21,449 nt of DNA, from the IMG/VR virus record IMGVR_UViG_3300030060_002989, positions 1-21,449 of that record; one strand, given 5' to 3'. The stretch comes from a virus. Made by a program: the position numbers and the translations under genes. Position 1 is the first letter of the stretch, and every line of letters starts with the position of its first letter. Of this stretch, positions 14,237-20,818 are shown piece by piece. Under the pieces are notes generated by a model. It had not been told where the DNA came from and ran no database searches. It saw nothing but the letters and a program-made list of their open reading frames with translations.

Positions 14237-16143
14237 TGGCTGAAGATAACTTCGGTCAAGATGAGTTAGTTGAAATACTTGCAACTTCTACAGGAGTAGC
14301 AGCACCATTAAGAAAATCTTTTAAAGATGTTAAATACATTAGAGACTTCGTTCCTGAACTAAGAGCAGATAGTAAATTACTACAACAAGATTATAAGAAA
14401 TTAATGAAATCATTAGATAGTTGGATAAAAACATTTGATATTAACCCTAAAGATTTTGATAGATATTTATTAAATGAATTAATTTCAGATGTAGGAAACA
14501 CTACTCATGCAGATGTTGCTGATAAAGTACAATGGGAATTTGTAAATAAACTAATGGACATGGACCCTTCTTTAAAAGAAAAAAAAGCAGGAGAGTTTTT
14601 ACGTTCACTCATAGAGTTAGAAGAAGAAGTAACAGGAAAACCTTTAAAGTCATTTACATTTGGTGCTTATGGTAATGAACTAAGTTTGTTTGATTCTTAT
14701 AGTAGAGAAATAGCAACAGATATAGAACAATTACTAGGAAGATTACATACTTTCGTTGGTAAAGAAAGATTAAAGAATCCTTTAGATGTAGCAAAACAAA
14801 TGGAACAAGGGAATTTTAATAAGTTTGCAGGAGCTGATGAAACAATAGATGATATAGCAAGAAGTTTATCTGATTACTTAATCAATGCAAAATTAGAAAC
14901 AACAAGAACCTTTGTTCCAGAAACACAACAGTTAGGTAGTATTGCTTTCTTCTTACAAAATGAACCAGAGCTTATTAAAAATGCACAAGCACTTTATCCT
15001 AACGCTGATTTAGAAATACCAGAGATTAAAGAATTTATGAAAACAAAAACAAATGACTTTTTAACACGTAATAAAGAATTTTATAACAGGTTAGCTAGTA
15101 ACACAATAATAGATAATGAGATGAGTAAATTTGGTAGATGGTCAGGAGTAATCCAAGAGGCTGAATGGTTTTTAAATGCGGACACAGAGATTGATAAGAG
15201 TAACCTTTATAGTTATGAGAGACTTTTAAATAATGCTCAAGATTTGGAAGGGAACTTAATCTCATCAGTAGATGCAACTGAAACATTTAACATTAAACCA
15301 TATAAGGGTTCTTTTATTCCAATAGGTATTGAAGATGTTATGGTGGATAAAGGTACAGCATTTTTAAAAGACCCTGGTAAGCCTGATTTAAGATTAAATA
15401 TTACAGGTCCTGGAAGAATGCACTTGAGACCAATATCTGAATTTATGAAGATAGCTCAAGATACAGATATTTTATTAGAAACCTATGATAAAGTTGGAAA
15501 TCTAAAACAACTTAATCCTATTTCATTTGCTAGTAATCTAGGGGATATTCAAAAGACAGGAACAATAGATTTATGGGCAGCTCCAGGTTATGAAGAAAAG
15601 TTACCAGCTTTTACTGAAAAGATAACAAAAACACCTTTAGATGAAGGTAGGGTAATTTTAACAATAGGTGAAGAAACTCCAGAATCTAAGCGTGTACGCT
15701 TAGAAAATATACGAAATACTTTCGTAGATAATCATGGAGAAGATGCACTTAAAAAAGCAGAAGATATAGTTAAGAATAAACCTAAGTTTGCATCAAAAGT
15801 TTTAAAAGGATTAAGCAAGTTAGATGTTGGACAAGAAGTTATAGAGAAAGCATTAACAAAAGTTGGAACCAAATATGGTATGGCTAGTGTTACAGGACCA
15901 GCTGCAGGATTGTTAGCATTCTATGAAACAATGGTATTAGCTGCAGATGTAACTAATGCTGCAACTAAAGCAGCCTTTGATAAGGATGTAGATTTCTGGG
16001 ATAACTTTGGAAAGATAGATGATAAATATTCTATCACGTATAAATTAACTAAACCTTTTTATGAAACTTTATTTAAGGGAATAGGTAGTATAACTAAGCC
16101 CAATACAGAGAATAATCAAGTACAATCATATTATGGAAAGTAG
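14236..16143 (+). CDS. Hypothetical large virion-block protein, 635 aa
   Basis: A mostly helical, charged protein in its first 300 residues (coiled-coil-like stretches such as LIELEEEVTGK), followed by a beta-richer middle. Near residues 545-572 lies one hydrophobic stretch (MASVTGPAAGLLAFYETM) that could insert in a membrane or pack in a virion. The C-terminus is KPNTENNQVQSYYGK. No catalytic motif is recognised. Its position among large proteins downstream of a wall hydrolase suits an ejected or internal protein; a membrane-inserting helix would fit a role in making a DNA conduit, but this is inference. The next gene follows after 6 bases. Confidence 0.75.
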   Translation: MAEDNFGQDELVEILATSTGVAAPLRKSFKDVKYIRDFVPELRADSKLLQQDYKKLMKSLDSWIKTFDINPKDFDRYLLNELISDVGNTTHADVADKVQWEFVNKLMDMDPSLKEKKAGEFLRSLIELEEEVTGKPLKSFTFGAYGNELSLFDSYSREIATDIEQLLGRLHTFVGKERLKNPLDVAKQMEQGNFNKFAGADETIDDIARSLSDYLINAKLETTRTFVPETQQLGSIAFFLQNEPELIKNAQALYPNADLEIPEIKEFMKTKTNDFLTRNKEFYNRLASNTIIDNEMSKFGRWSGVIQEAEWFLNADTEIDKSNLYSYERLLNNAQDLEGNLISSVDATETFNIKPYKGSFIPIGIEDVMVDKGTAFLKDPGKPDLRLNITGPGRMHLRPISEFMKIAQDTDILLETYDKVGNLKQLNPISFASNLGDIQKTGTIDLWAAPGYEEKLPAFTEKITKTPLDEGRVILTIGEETPESKRVRLENIRNTFVDNHGEDALKKAEDIVKNKPKFASKVLKGLSKLDVGQEVIEKALTKVGTKYGMASVTGPAAGLLAFYETMVLAADVTNAATKAAFDKDVDFWDNFGKIDDKYSITYKLTKPFYETLFKGIGSITKPNTENNQVQSYYGK

Positions 16144-16149
16144 TAGATA

Positions 16150-18081
16150 ATGGCATATACAGGTGATAAATACATAGGTGATTTAGCTTTATATTACATA
16201 GCAAAAAAATTAGAATCTGGAAAAGAAACTGGTTCTGTTAAAGATGTTATTAGCCAAAGGGATATAGATAAACAATTAAAGGGTGATTATACAGGAGCAG
16301 AACCTACAGCAGGAGCTACTATAGGTCTATCATATTATCAACCTGGTGATAAAGCAACAGTATTTAATCAAGATGAAATAAGTGCTGCTATGAATATTGC
16401 AGACAATTTAATAAAGACATCATTACCAGTCGCTAAATCAGAAAAAAATGGATTTACAGAAAAAGATTTATATATAGTAGCAGAAGAAATTTTATCCTCT
16501 AAAAGCAACATAGGTCAAGATTTAACACCTCCAAAAGCTGCAACAGGTGAATATGAAAGAAAACAATTTCAAGAAGGTTTGAATCAAGTTATGGAAGATA
16601 GTATTCAAATGACATTAAGAGGTAGTGGGGAACAAGAAAGAAATACATTTTTAAATGCTTTAGGTTATGATAATATATCTCAAGGTCCAGGAATGATTCC
16701 ACCACCACCTGGTGGAGAATTACCTCCAGGAGAAACACCACCTCCAGGAGATGAAACTCCAGGTGGAGAAACACCACCTCCAGGAGATGAACCTCCAGGA
16801 GATGTACCACCTCCAGGTGGTCCAGAAGTTCCTCCTCCAGGAGAACAAACTTTAAATCCTAATAAAAATCAATTCAATAATATTCCTGATGGTGCAGACC
16901 TAGTAGATGTAGAAGGTCAATTATTTTTAAGATATGCAGTACCAGGAGCAGGTGAGTTATACCAGGGCAGTACAATATTTATGTTTTATGAGGTAAGATA
17001 TAATGACCCAGTGGAAGCTGGATTTGTAACTCCAGGACAAGATTGGTTTGTTAATGCTAAGTTTTCTTATGATGATTTAGATTTAATGGGAGTAATTGCT
17101 GGTAACAGTGCAGACCTTCCAGGTAATGACCCAGTTACTGGTAAGGCACCACATCCATTTACATCTTTTTCAGAGAATCTAGCAACAGAAGCACAAATAG
17201 CACCTTGGATATTAGACCCAGATTCAGTTGCATTAATAGCTGAAGCTGCATTAGAAGGTAGAGAAGTAACAGAAGCTGAATGGTTTTCTACTAACTGGTA
17301 TAAAACACATAATGAATCAGAACGTTCTTGGCTTAGAGAATATACTAAGGACCCACTAACAGCTAAACAAAAAGCTAATGATTACAAACTACAAGTTGCT
17401 GCAGCCTTAAAAGCTGCTGGTGTATCAGGGGGATATGATAGTGAAAATAACCAGGAGCTAGGAGCACCAGATGCTTTATCTTCATACATAGCTAACAAAT
17501 GGGTAAGCGGTCAATGGTCAGAATCTTACACAACTGAACAGTTAGCTTTATTTGCTGACCCATTTAGAACTGGTGTAAGAGACCAAGACTTTACAGATTG
17601 GATAGATACAGCTGGTGTTGGTGGTTTAAATAGAACTGCTGAACAAGAAGATAGAATTAGAAACTTATATACACAATGGCTTGGTCCAGTGTTTGGACAA
17701 TTAACAGATTCAGAGTTATCAGAAAAAGCTGGAAGATTAAGAAACAATCCAGACTATGAAGCAGCTTTAGTAGAGAATTTAAAGACAAGTAGATTAGCTT
17801 TGTTTCCTAAATATACAAATACAGAATTAACTTATGATGATATTGTTGCTCCTTGGAGAGGTATGACCAGGCAAGTATGGGGTAAAGAAGCTGATGAGAC
17901 AGAAGGCTGGTGGCAAGATATGGTAGCTACTAATGATTATGAAGCAGGTCAAACTACATTAAGAGAAAAAGGTTTAGAACAAAATATAGGACAAGTTACT
18001 GTAGCAGCAACACAAGCATTACAACAAGCATTGGGTGCATCTGCTGGTTCAGTAGAAGAGAATTTAGGAGTTAATCAATAA
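16150..18081 (+). CDS. Large virion-block protein with Pro/Gly linker, 643 aa
   Basis: Three parts are visible. Residues 1-175 are a helical acidic domain, 179-232 are a PPPG/PPG-rich low-complexity linker with repeated TPPPGDE, and about 235-643 form a long soluble C-terminal region. The latter includes DFTDWIDTAGVGGLNRTAEQ near 480 and LFPKYTNTELTYDDIVAPWR near 555, then a Gln/Ala-rich tail. The linker probably acts as a flexible spacer between domains. Similar 'FPxYTxxxLTYxDIxxPWR' sequences occur in unclassified marine phage proteins as I recall, without known function. No membrane segment. The stop overlaps the next ATG (TAATG). Confidence 0.8.
   Translation: MAYTGDKYIGDLALYYIAKKLESGKETGSVKDVISQRDIDKQLKGDYTGAEPTAGATIGLSYYQPGDKATVFNQDEISAAMNIADNLIKTSLPVAKSEKNGFTEKDLYIVAEEILSSKSNIGQDLTPPKAATGEYERKQFQEGLNQVMEDSIQMTLRGSGEQERNTFLNALGYDNISQGPGMIPPPPGGELPPGETPPPGDETPGGETPPPGDEPPGDVPPPGGPEVPPPGEQTLNPNKNQFNNIPDGADLVDVEGQLFLRYAVPGAGELYQGSTIFMFYEVRYNDPVEAGFVTPGQDWFVNAKFSYDDLDLMGVIAGNSADLPGNDPVTGKAPHPFTSFSENLATEAQIAPWILDPDSVALIAEAALEGREVTEAEWFSTNWYKTHNESERSWLREYTKDPLTAKQKANDYKLQVAAALKAAGVSGGYDSENNQELGAPDALSSYIANKWVSGQWSESYTTEQLALFADPFRTGVRDQDFTDWIDTAGVGGLNRTAEQEDRIRNLYTQWLGPVFGQLTDSELSEKAGRLRNNPDYEAALVENLKTSRLALFPKYTNTELTYDDIVAPWRGMTRQVWGKEADETEGWWQDMVATNDYEAGQTTLREKGLEQNIGQVTVAATQALQQALGASAGSVEENLGVNQ
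16686..16846 (+). repeat. Imperfect PPPG/PPG coding repeat
   Basis: Within the 643-residue gene, about 160 bases consist of variations on CCACCTCCAGGAGATGAA and shorter CCTCCAGGA units, encoding GETPPPGDE-like repeats. CCA/CCT and GGA/GGT are mixed, so the protein sequence rather than the DNA seems to be kept. Such tracts vary in length by slippage between relatives. Confidence 0.75.
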
Positions 18082-18908
18082 TGGCAACATACTTAGAAGA
18101 AGCAGAATTATTATATCCAGATTTAACTGGAACATTACTACAGTTGTTTGCAGCTGCATGGGCTAAGTCTGGTAATCCACAAACTGCTATACAAGAAGTA
18201 AGACAAACAGATGAATATAAAGCGGAGTTTCCTGGTAACTATAATCCAGAGACTGGACAAGTTAGATACAATGAAACTACGTATAAAGCATTAGAACAAT
18301 CTTATATAGGAACTCTTGCTGAATATGGTATTCCAGCACAAACATCTAAAGTATTATTAGCAGATAGATTTGTTAGTTTATTAGAAGGAGAAGTCTCCGC
18401 TAGAGAATTTCAACAAAGAGTATCTTCTGCTTATGAAGGTATCGTAGATAATATTCAAGGAGTTCAAAACTTCTTTTCAACTAATTACAATGTGGACCTA
18501 ACTCCTGAAGCTATATTCATGGGAGCATTGGACCCATCAGTTGGTGAAGAAATTATATCTGGAAGAATTACAGCTGCACAAATAGGTGGTGAAGCAGCAA
18601 GAGCAGGATTTACATTAACAAGAACTGAAGCAGAGAATCTTAGAAAAGCTGGTCTTACTCAACAACAAGCAAGACAACTTTATACAGCTGCACAAAGAGA
18701 ACTACCAAGACTTAGAGATATACAATTAAGACAAGACAGTGGTGAACAACAATTAACAATAGAAGAGTTTACACAAGCTGTTGTATTCCAGGACCCAGAC
18801 CAATTAGAAAACATTAGAAGATTAGAAGCAGAAGAAGAATCAATGTTCTCACCTGTTGGTGGTGCCGCAAGAGAAGGTGGCAGAGTTACTGGATTAGTTG
18901 AGGGATAA
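18081..18908 (+). CDS. Hypothetical virion-block protein, 275 aa
   Basis: A soluble, mostly helical, Ala/Gln/Glu-rich protein. Its parts are MATYLEEAELLYPDLTGTLL, a central YIGTLAEYGIPAQTSKVLLA, then DPSVGEEIISGRITAAQIGG and a Gln/Arg-rich helix pair (GLTQQQARQLYTAAQRELPR). It ends in a Gly/Arg tail (GGAAREGGRVTGLVEG). It has no recognisable enzyme or membrane motif. The start overlaps the stop of the 643-residue gene, and it is the last gene before the hairpin and promoter cluster at 18905-19331. A minor or ejected virion protein by position. Confidence 0.75.
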   Translation: MATYLEEAELLYPDLTGTLLQLFAAAWAKSGNPQTAIQEVRQTDEYKAEFPGNYNPETGQVRYNETTYKALEQSYIGTLAEYGIPAQTSKVLLADRFVSLLEGEVSAREFQQRVSSAYEGIVDNIQGVQNFFSTNYNVDLTPEAIFMGALDPSVGEEIISGRITAAQIGGEAARAGFTLTRTEAENLRKAGLTQQQARQLYTAAQRELPRLRDIQLRQDSGEQQLTIEEFTQAVVFQDPDQLENIRRLEAEEESMFSPVGGAAREGGRVTGLVEG

Positions 18909-18959
18909 CAAAAACCCCAACCAGGAAAACACAAATGGTTGAGGTCTTTGTTTTACTTC
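18905..18959 (-). ncRNA. Candidate leftward ~55-nt hairpin RNA
   Basis: Arms 18907-18923 and 18936-18952 are complementary over 17 positions around a 12-nt loop. Read rightward, the RNA has two mismatches (18917/18942 C-A and 18913/18946 A-C). Read leftward, both become G-U wobbles, so only the leftward RNA is fully paired. A leftward GGGGTTTTTGTT follows the stem, as in an intrinsic terminator, and promoter copy 4 points at it with a predicted start near 18959. No ORF fits. It may also act as a rightward terminator for the upstream operon, weaker because of the mismatches. Confidence 0.45.
18907..18956 (+). terminator. Possible rightward terminator of the ejection-gene block
   Basis: The hairpin described for the leftward RNA begins immediately before the end of the 275-residue gene (stop at 18906-18908). 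Read rightward, the core stem CCCCAACCA/TGGTTGAGG (one mismatch) is followed by GTCTTTGTTTT, a moderately T-rich tail. It could stop most rightward transcription there, with a new start at 19010 or 19116 serving the capsid block. Confidence 0.45.
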
Positions 18960-18964
18960 TATAG

Positions 18965-18993
18965 ATTAGACTCAAATAATAAAAAAAGGTTAC
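18965..18993 (-). promoter_or_regulatory. Leftward promoter copy 4 (TGTAACC-N17-GTCTAAT)
   Basis: Minus strand: ATGTAACC, 17 bases after the last C, TCTAAT, with a run of nine A bases just upstream (plus-strand T run 18998-19006). It is the same motif as the three early-operon copies, yet no gene lies to its left in its orientation, only the hairpin at 18905-18959. TCTAAT is followed by CTATAG and not by an ATG. It therefore looks like a promoter for a short RNA, or a binding site whose target protein also controls the early operon. Confidence 0.5.
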
Positions 18994-19009
18994 ATAGTTT
19001 TTTTTTGTG

Positions 19010-19015
19010 TATAAT
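19010..19015 (+). promoter_or_regulatory. -10 box TATAAT for the small-RNA-like unit
   Basis: A perfect TATAAT followed by TAATA and an ATG at 19021, giving a predicted transcription start near 19020-19022. A T run lies about 4-12 bases upstream, and no good TTGACA -35 is visible at 16-18 bp. It shares TATAATTAA with the box at 19116. It diverges from promoter copy 4 with overlapping upstream DNA. Confidence 0.4.
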
Positions 19016-19020
19016 TAATA

Positions 19021-19110
19021 ATGAGGAAATACTCTAGCAATAGAGAATATAACCTTCCTTTCGTGTACGTATAAAAATAGTGGGGATAAAACCCCACTAT
19101 TTTATTTTTA
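19021..19110 (+). ncRNA. Candidate regulatory small RNA with anti-Shine-Dalgarno stretch, ~90 nt
   Basis: From the predicted start the RNA has a short 5' end and a hairpin CTCTA-GCAA-TAGAG (19032-19045, GNRA-type tetraloop). An unpaired stretch holds AACCTTCCTTTC (19051-19062), and a perfect intrinsic terminator follows (19074-19110). Hairpin, unpaired seed, terminator is a classical small-RNA layout. The seed is complementary over 9-10 bases to AAGGAAGGT, the ribosome-binding site repeated in the leftward early operon, suggesting translational repression in trans. A 17-codon reading frame also fits from ATG 19021 (MRKYSSNREYNLPFVYV, stop TAA 19072-19074), in the leaderless position. The transcript may be dual-function, or the peptide may be chance. 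Confidence 0.5.
19074..19110 (+). terminator. Intrinsic terminator, perfect 12-bp stem
   Basis: AAAATAGTGGGG (19074-19085), a 6-nt loop, and CCCCACTATTTT (19092-19103) pair perfectly, followed by ATTTTTATAAG. The T-rich tail is on the rightward side, so it terminates rightward transcripts, ending the small-RNA unit just before the next TATAAT. The A-rich start means it may also work leftward. Confidence 0.8.
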
Positions 19111-19115
19111 TAAGA

Positions 19116-19121
19116 TATAAT
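19116..19121 (+). promoter_or_regulatory. -10 box TATAAT for the scaffold/capsid unit
   Basis: TATAATTAA at 19116-19124 sits just downstream of the terminator and about 210 bases before the scaffold start. The predicted transcription start is near 19128, at the first base of a hairpin. No -35 match is seen at the usual distance because that region is the terminator stem. The shared TATAATTAA with 19010 may be a late-promoter feature. Confidence 0.4.
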
Positions 19122-19127
19122 TAAAGT

Positions 19128-19331
19128 ATCGGATTGCGGCTTTCTCCGATTAAAAATGGATGCTGCACCTCCAGCTTATTTCAAGCGTGTAAGTTGAGTA
19201 TTAAAATCGCTGGTATCTGAATAGCCAAGAGTGGCTGACAATTTTCGTTATTCTTAAATTATTTTATTTGTCGCCTATCGCATTATATTCCCCAGGGTAA
19301 TGCAGTTAGTAGAAACTGGGAGAGGAGAGAT
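19128..19331 (+). promoter_or_regulatory. Structured 5' leader of the scaffold/capsid operon
   Basis: About 200 non-coding bases with more G+C than the surroundings and several hairpins. These are ATCGGA/TCCGAT (19128-19150), CCAGC/GCTGG (19171-19213) enclosing TTCAA/TTGAG (19180-19198), and GAATA/TATTC (19219-19253) enclosing GCCA-AGAG-TGGC. Two pairs of alternatives exclude each other. GCTG 19162-19165 competes with GCTGG for CCAGC, and near the start codon CAGTT/AACTG (19303-19318) competes with CCCAG/CTGGG (19291-19320). The strong ribosome-binding site GGAGAGGAGA follows at once. This could be a regulatory leader or an RNA-stability element; I match no known riboswitch class. Confidence 0.45.
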
Positions 19332-19799
19332 ATGGAAAATATAGAAGAAAATACAGTAGAAGAAACGCAGGAAGATAACAACGCTATCAAGAATATGCGA
19401 GAACGCATTAAAGAACTTGAAGGTGTTGAGAAGGAATATAAATCTGTACAGATGGACACAGCCATTAAAGATGCAGGTTTTGACCCAGCTTCTGGACAAG
19501 GCAAAGCACTAAAGGACCTTTACAAAGGCGACTTGGAAGTAGATGCGATAAAGGCATTTGCTGCTGAACAATATGGATGGGGTGAAGAAGCTCCAGCAGT
19601 TCAGGAACAAGAAGCACAAAAGGCAAGAGTAGTAACTAGCCAAGATAGTTTAGATGCTGTAGCACAAGCTAGTGTTCCAGTTGAACCAGCTAATGTAAAC
19701 GACCAGATTTCACAAGCTATGCAAGATGGTGATTGGCAAAAGAGTTCAGCTCTCAAAGCAGAAAAATTAAAAGCACTAATGAACGACAAGTTAAATTAA
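19332..19799 (+). CDS. Capsid scaffold protein, 155 aa
   Basis: An acidic, highly helical, Gln/Ala-rich protein. The coiled-coil-like N-terminus (EENTVEETQEDNNAIKNMRE, IKELEGVEKEYKSVQ) is followed by AIKDAGFDPASGQGKALKDL, an Ala/Glu/Gln-rich middle and the basic C-terminal helix KSSALKAEKLKALMNDKLN. Acidic helical body with a basic C-terminal capsid-binding helix, placed directly before the major capsid gene, is the usual scaffold pattern; proteins of this kind are lost from the mature head. The ribosome-binding site GGAGAGGAGA is the best in the window, as expected for a highly made protein. The stop is 13 bases before the capsid ATG. Confidence 0.8.
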   Translation: MENIEENTVEETQEDNNAIKNMRERIKELEGVEKEYKSVQMDTAIKDAGFDPASGQGKALKDLYKGDLEVDAIKAFAAEQYGWGEEAPAVQEQEAQKARVVTSQDSLDAVAQASVPVEPANVNDQISQAMQDGDWQKSSALKAEKLKALMNDKLN

Positions 19800-19812
19800 A
19801 GGAGATTAAAAA

Positions 19813-20751
19813 ATGGGTGCAGTATCAGGAATGGGTGATTCGTATGATTTACCCAATTACGTAGGAGAGTTATTTAATATAACTCCAAATGATACGCCAT
19901 TTCTTTCTGCTATTGGTGGAATGACTGGAGGTAAATCAGTTACCTCTAAACAATTCACCTGGCAAACAGTTGACAATGCAGCCGCAGCTCAAACAGCAGC
20001 TGTAGAAGGTGCAGACCCAACATATGCAGAGAGAAGCAGAAGTGAAGTAATTAACGTTACTCAAATTATGCAATATGGTGTAAACGTATCATACACAAAA
20101 CAAGCAGCAACAGGAAACCTTTCTGGACAAGCTATTATAGGAAATCAACCAGTTCAAGATGAATTGGCTTTCCAATTAGATATGGCTTTAAAGAGAGCAG
20201 CTAGAGATATAGAGTTCTCTTTCTTGCAAGGTACTTATGTTGCAGATACAAACGTAACAACAGCAAGAAAAACAAGAGGTATGTTAGCAGCTATCTCAAC
20301 TAACGAGAGAGCAGCTGCTGGAGGAGCATTAGCACAAGGAGATGTTAATACTATTCTAAAATCTATGGCAGATTCAGGAGCTCCATTTGAGCAACCTGTA
20401 ATGTTTGCTAACGCCTTTCAAAAGCAAAAACTATCATCTATCTATTCAAGTGCATTATCACTTGCACCAAGAGATAGAAACTATGGTGGTGTTAATATCA
20501 ACACTATAGAAACTGACTTTGGTGAGATTGGTATTGTCTATAGCAGACACGTACCAGCAGATGATATTGTAATTGCTGACCTTGCATTTTGTAAGCCAGT
20601 TTTCTTGGATATTCCAGGAAAAGGACACTTCTTTGTTGAGCCACTAGCTCAATCAGGAGCAGCTTACAAGTATCAAGTCTATGGAGAAATTGGATTAGAA
20701 TATGGTCCAGAACAATTCCACGGCAAAATTACAAACCTAGCTACTTCCTAA
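19813..20751 (+). CDS. Major capsid protein, SU10/DUF5309-type, 312 aa
   Basis: The shell-forming protein. The N-terminus has SYDLPNYVGELFNITPNDTP and FLSAIGGMTGG, a hallmark of the family described for phage SU10 and its relatives. Next come KQFTWQTVDNAAAAQTAAVE, EVINVTQIMQYGVNVSYTKQ, and an axial-domain-like DIEFSFLQGTYVADTNVTTA. The C-terminus has GIVYSRHVPADDIVIADLAF and EIGLEYGPEQFHGKITNLAT. It lacks a long N-terminal delta domain, fitting a separate scaffold. AAAGGAG precedes the ATG. The stop lies within a 14-bp palindrome (20745-20758). Confidence 0.9.
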   Translation: MGAVSGMGDSYDLPNYVGELFNITPNDTPFLSAIGGMTGGKSVTSKQFTWQTVDNAAAAQTAAVEGADPTYAERSRSEVINVTQIMQYGVNVSYTKQAATGNLSGQAIIGNQPVQDELAFQLDMALKRAARDIEFSFLQGTYVADTNVTTARKTRGMLAAISTNERAAAGGALAQGDVNTILKSMADSGAPFEQPVMFANAFQKQKLSSIYSSALSLAPRDRNYGGVNINTIETDFGEIGIVYSRHVPADDIVIADLAFCKPVFLDIPGKGHFFVEPLAQSGAAYKYQVYGEIGLEYGPEQFHGKITNLATS

Positions 20752-20758
20752 TTAGGAA
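20745..20758. repeat. 14-bp perfect palindrome over the capsid stop codon
   Basis: TTCCTAATTAGGAA reads the same on both strands and contains the TAA stop of the capsid gene (20749-20751). In RNA it would form at best a short stem with a strained loop, so a DNA-binding or processing role is as likely as folding. It may be chance. Confidence 0.35.
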
Positions 20759-20775
20759 TTAGATAGTATATTTAT

Positions 20776-20803
20776 TAGAGGGAGATAAATACATCTCCCT
20801 CTA
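20776..20803 (+). promoter_or_regulatory. 11-bp hairpin between capsid and head-completion genes
   Basis: TAGAGGGAGAT (20776-20786) and ATCTCCCTCTA (20793-20803) pair perfectly around AAATAC. No T run follows, so it is not a standard intrinsic terminator. A stable hairpin just after the capsid gene could protect the mRNA's 3' end or reduce transcription into the next gene, giving more capsid than connector protein. Confidence 0.6.
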
Positions 20804-20818
20804 GTATTATGGAGTTAT

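Noticed and set aside
16686-16846. Pro/Gly repeat as a collagen-like fibre or CRISPR-like repeat
   Set aside because: The units are not regular G-x-y triplets and have no unique spacers. It is a low-complexity coding linker.
19128-19250. tRNA or tmRNA in the capsid leader
   Set aside because: No cloverleaf with 7-bp acceptor stem, no GGTTCGA-type T-loop and no CCA-like end could be fitted; only separate hairpins are seen.
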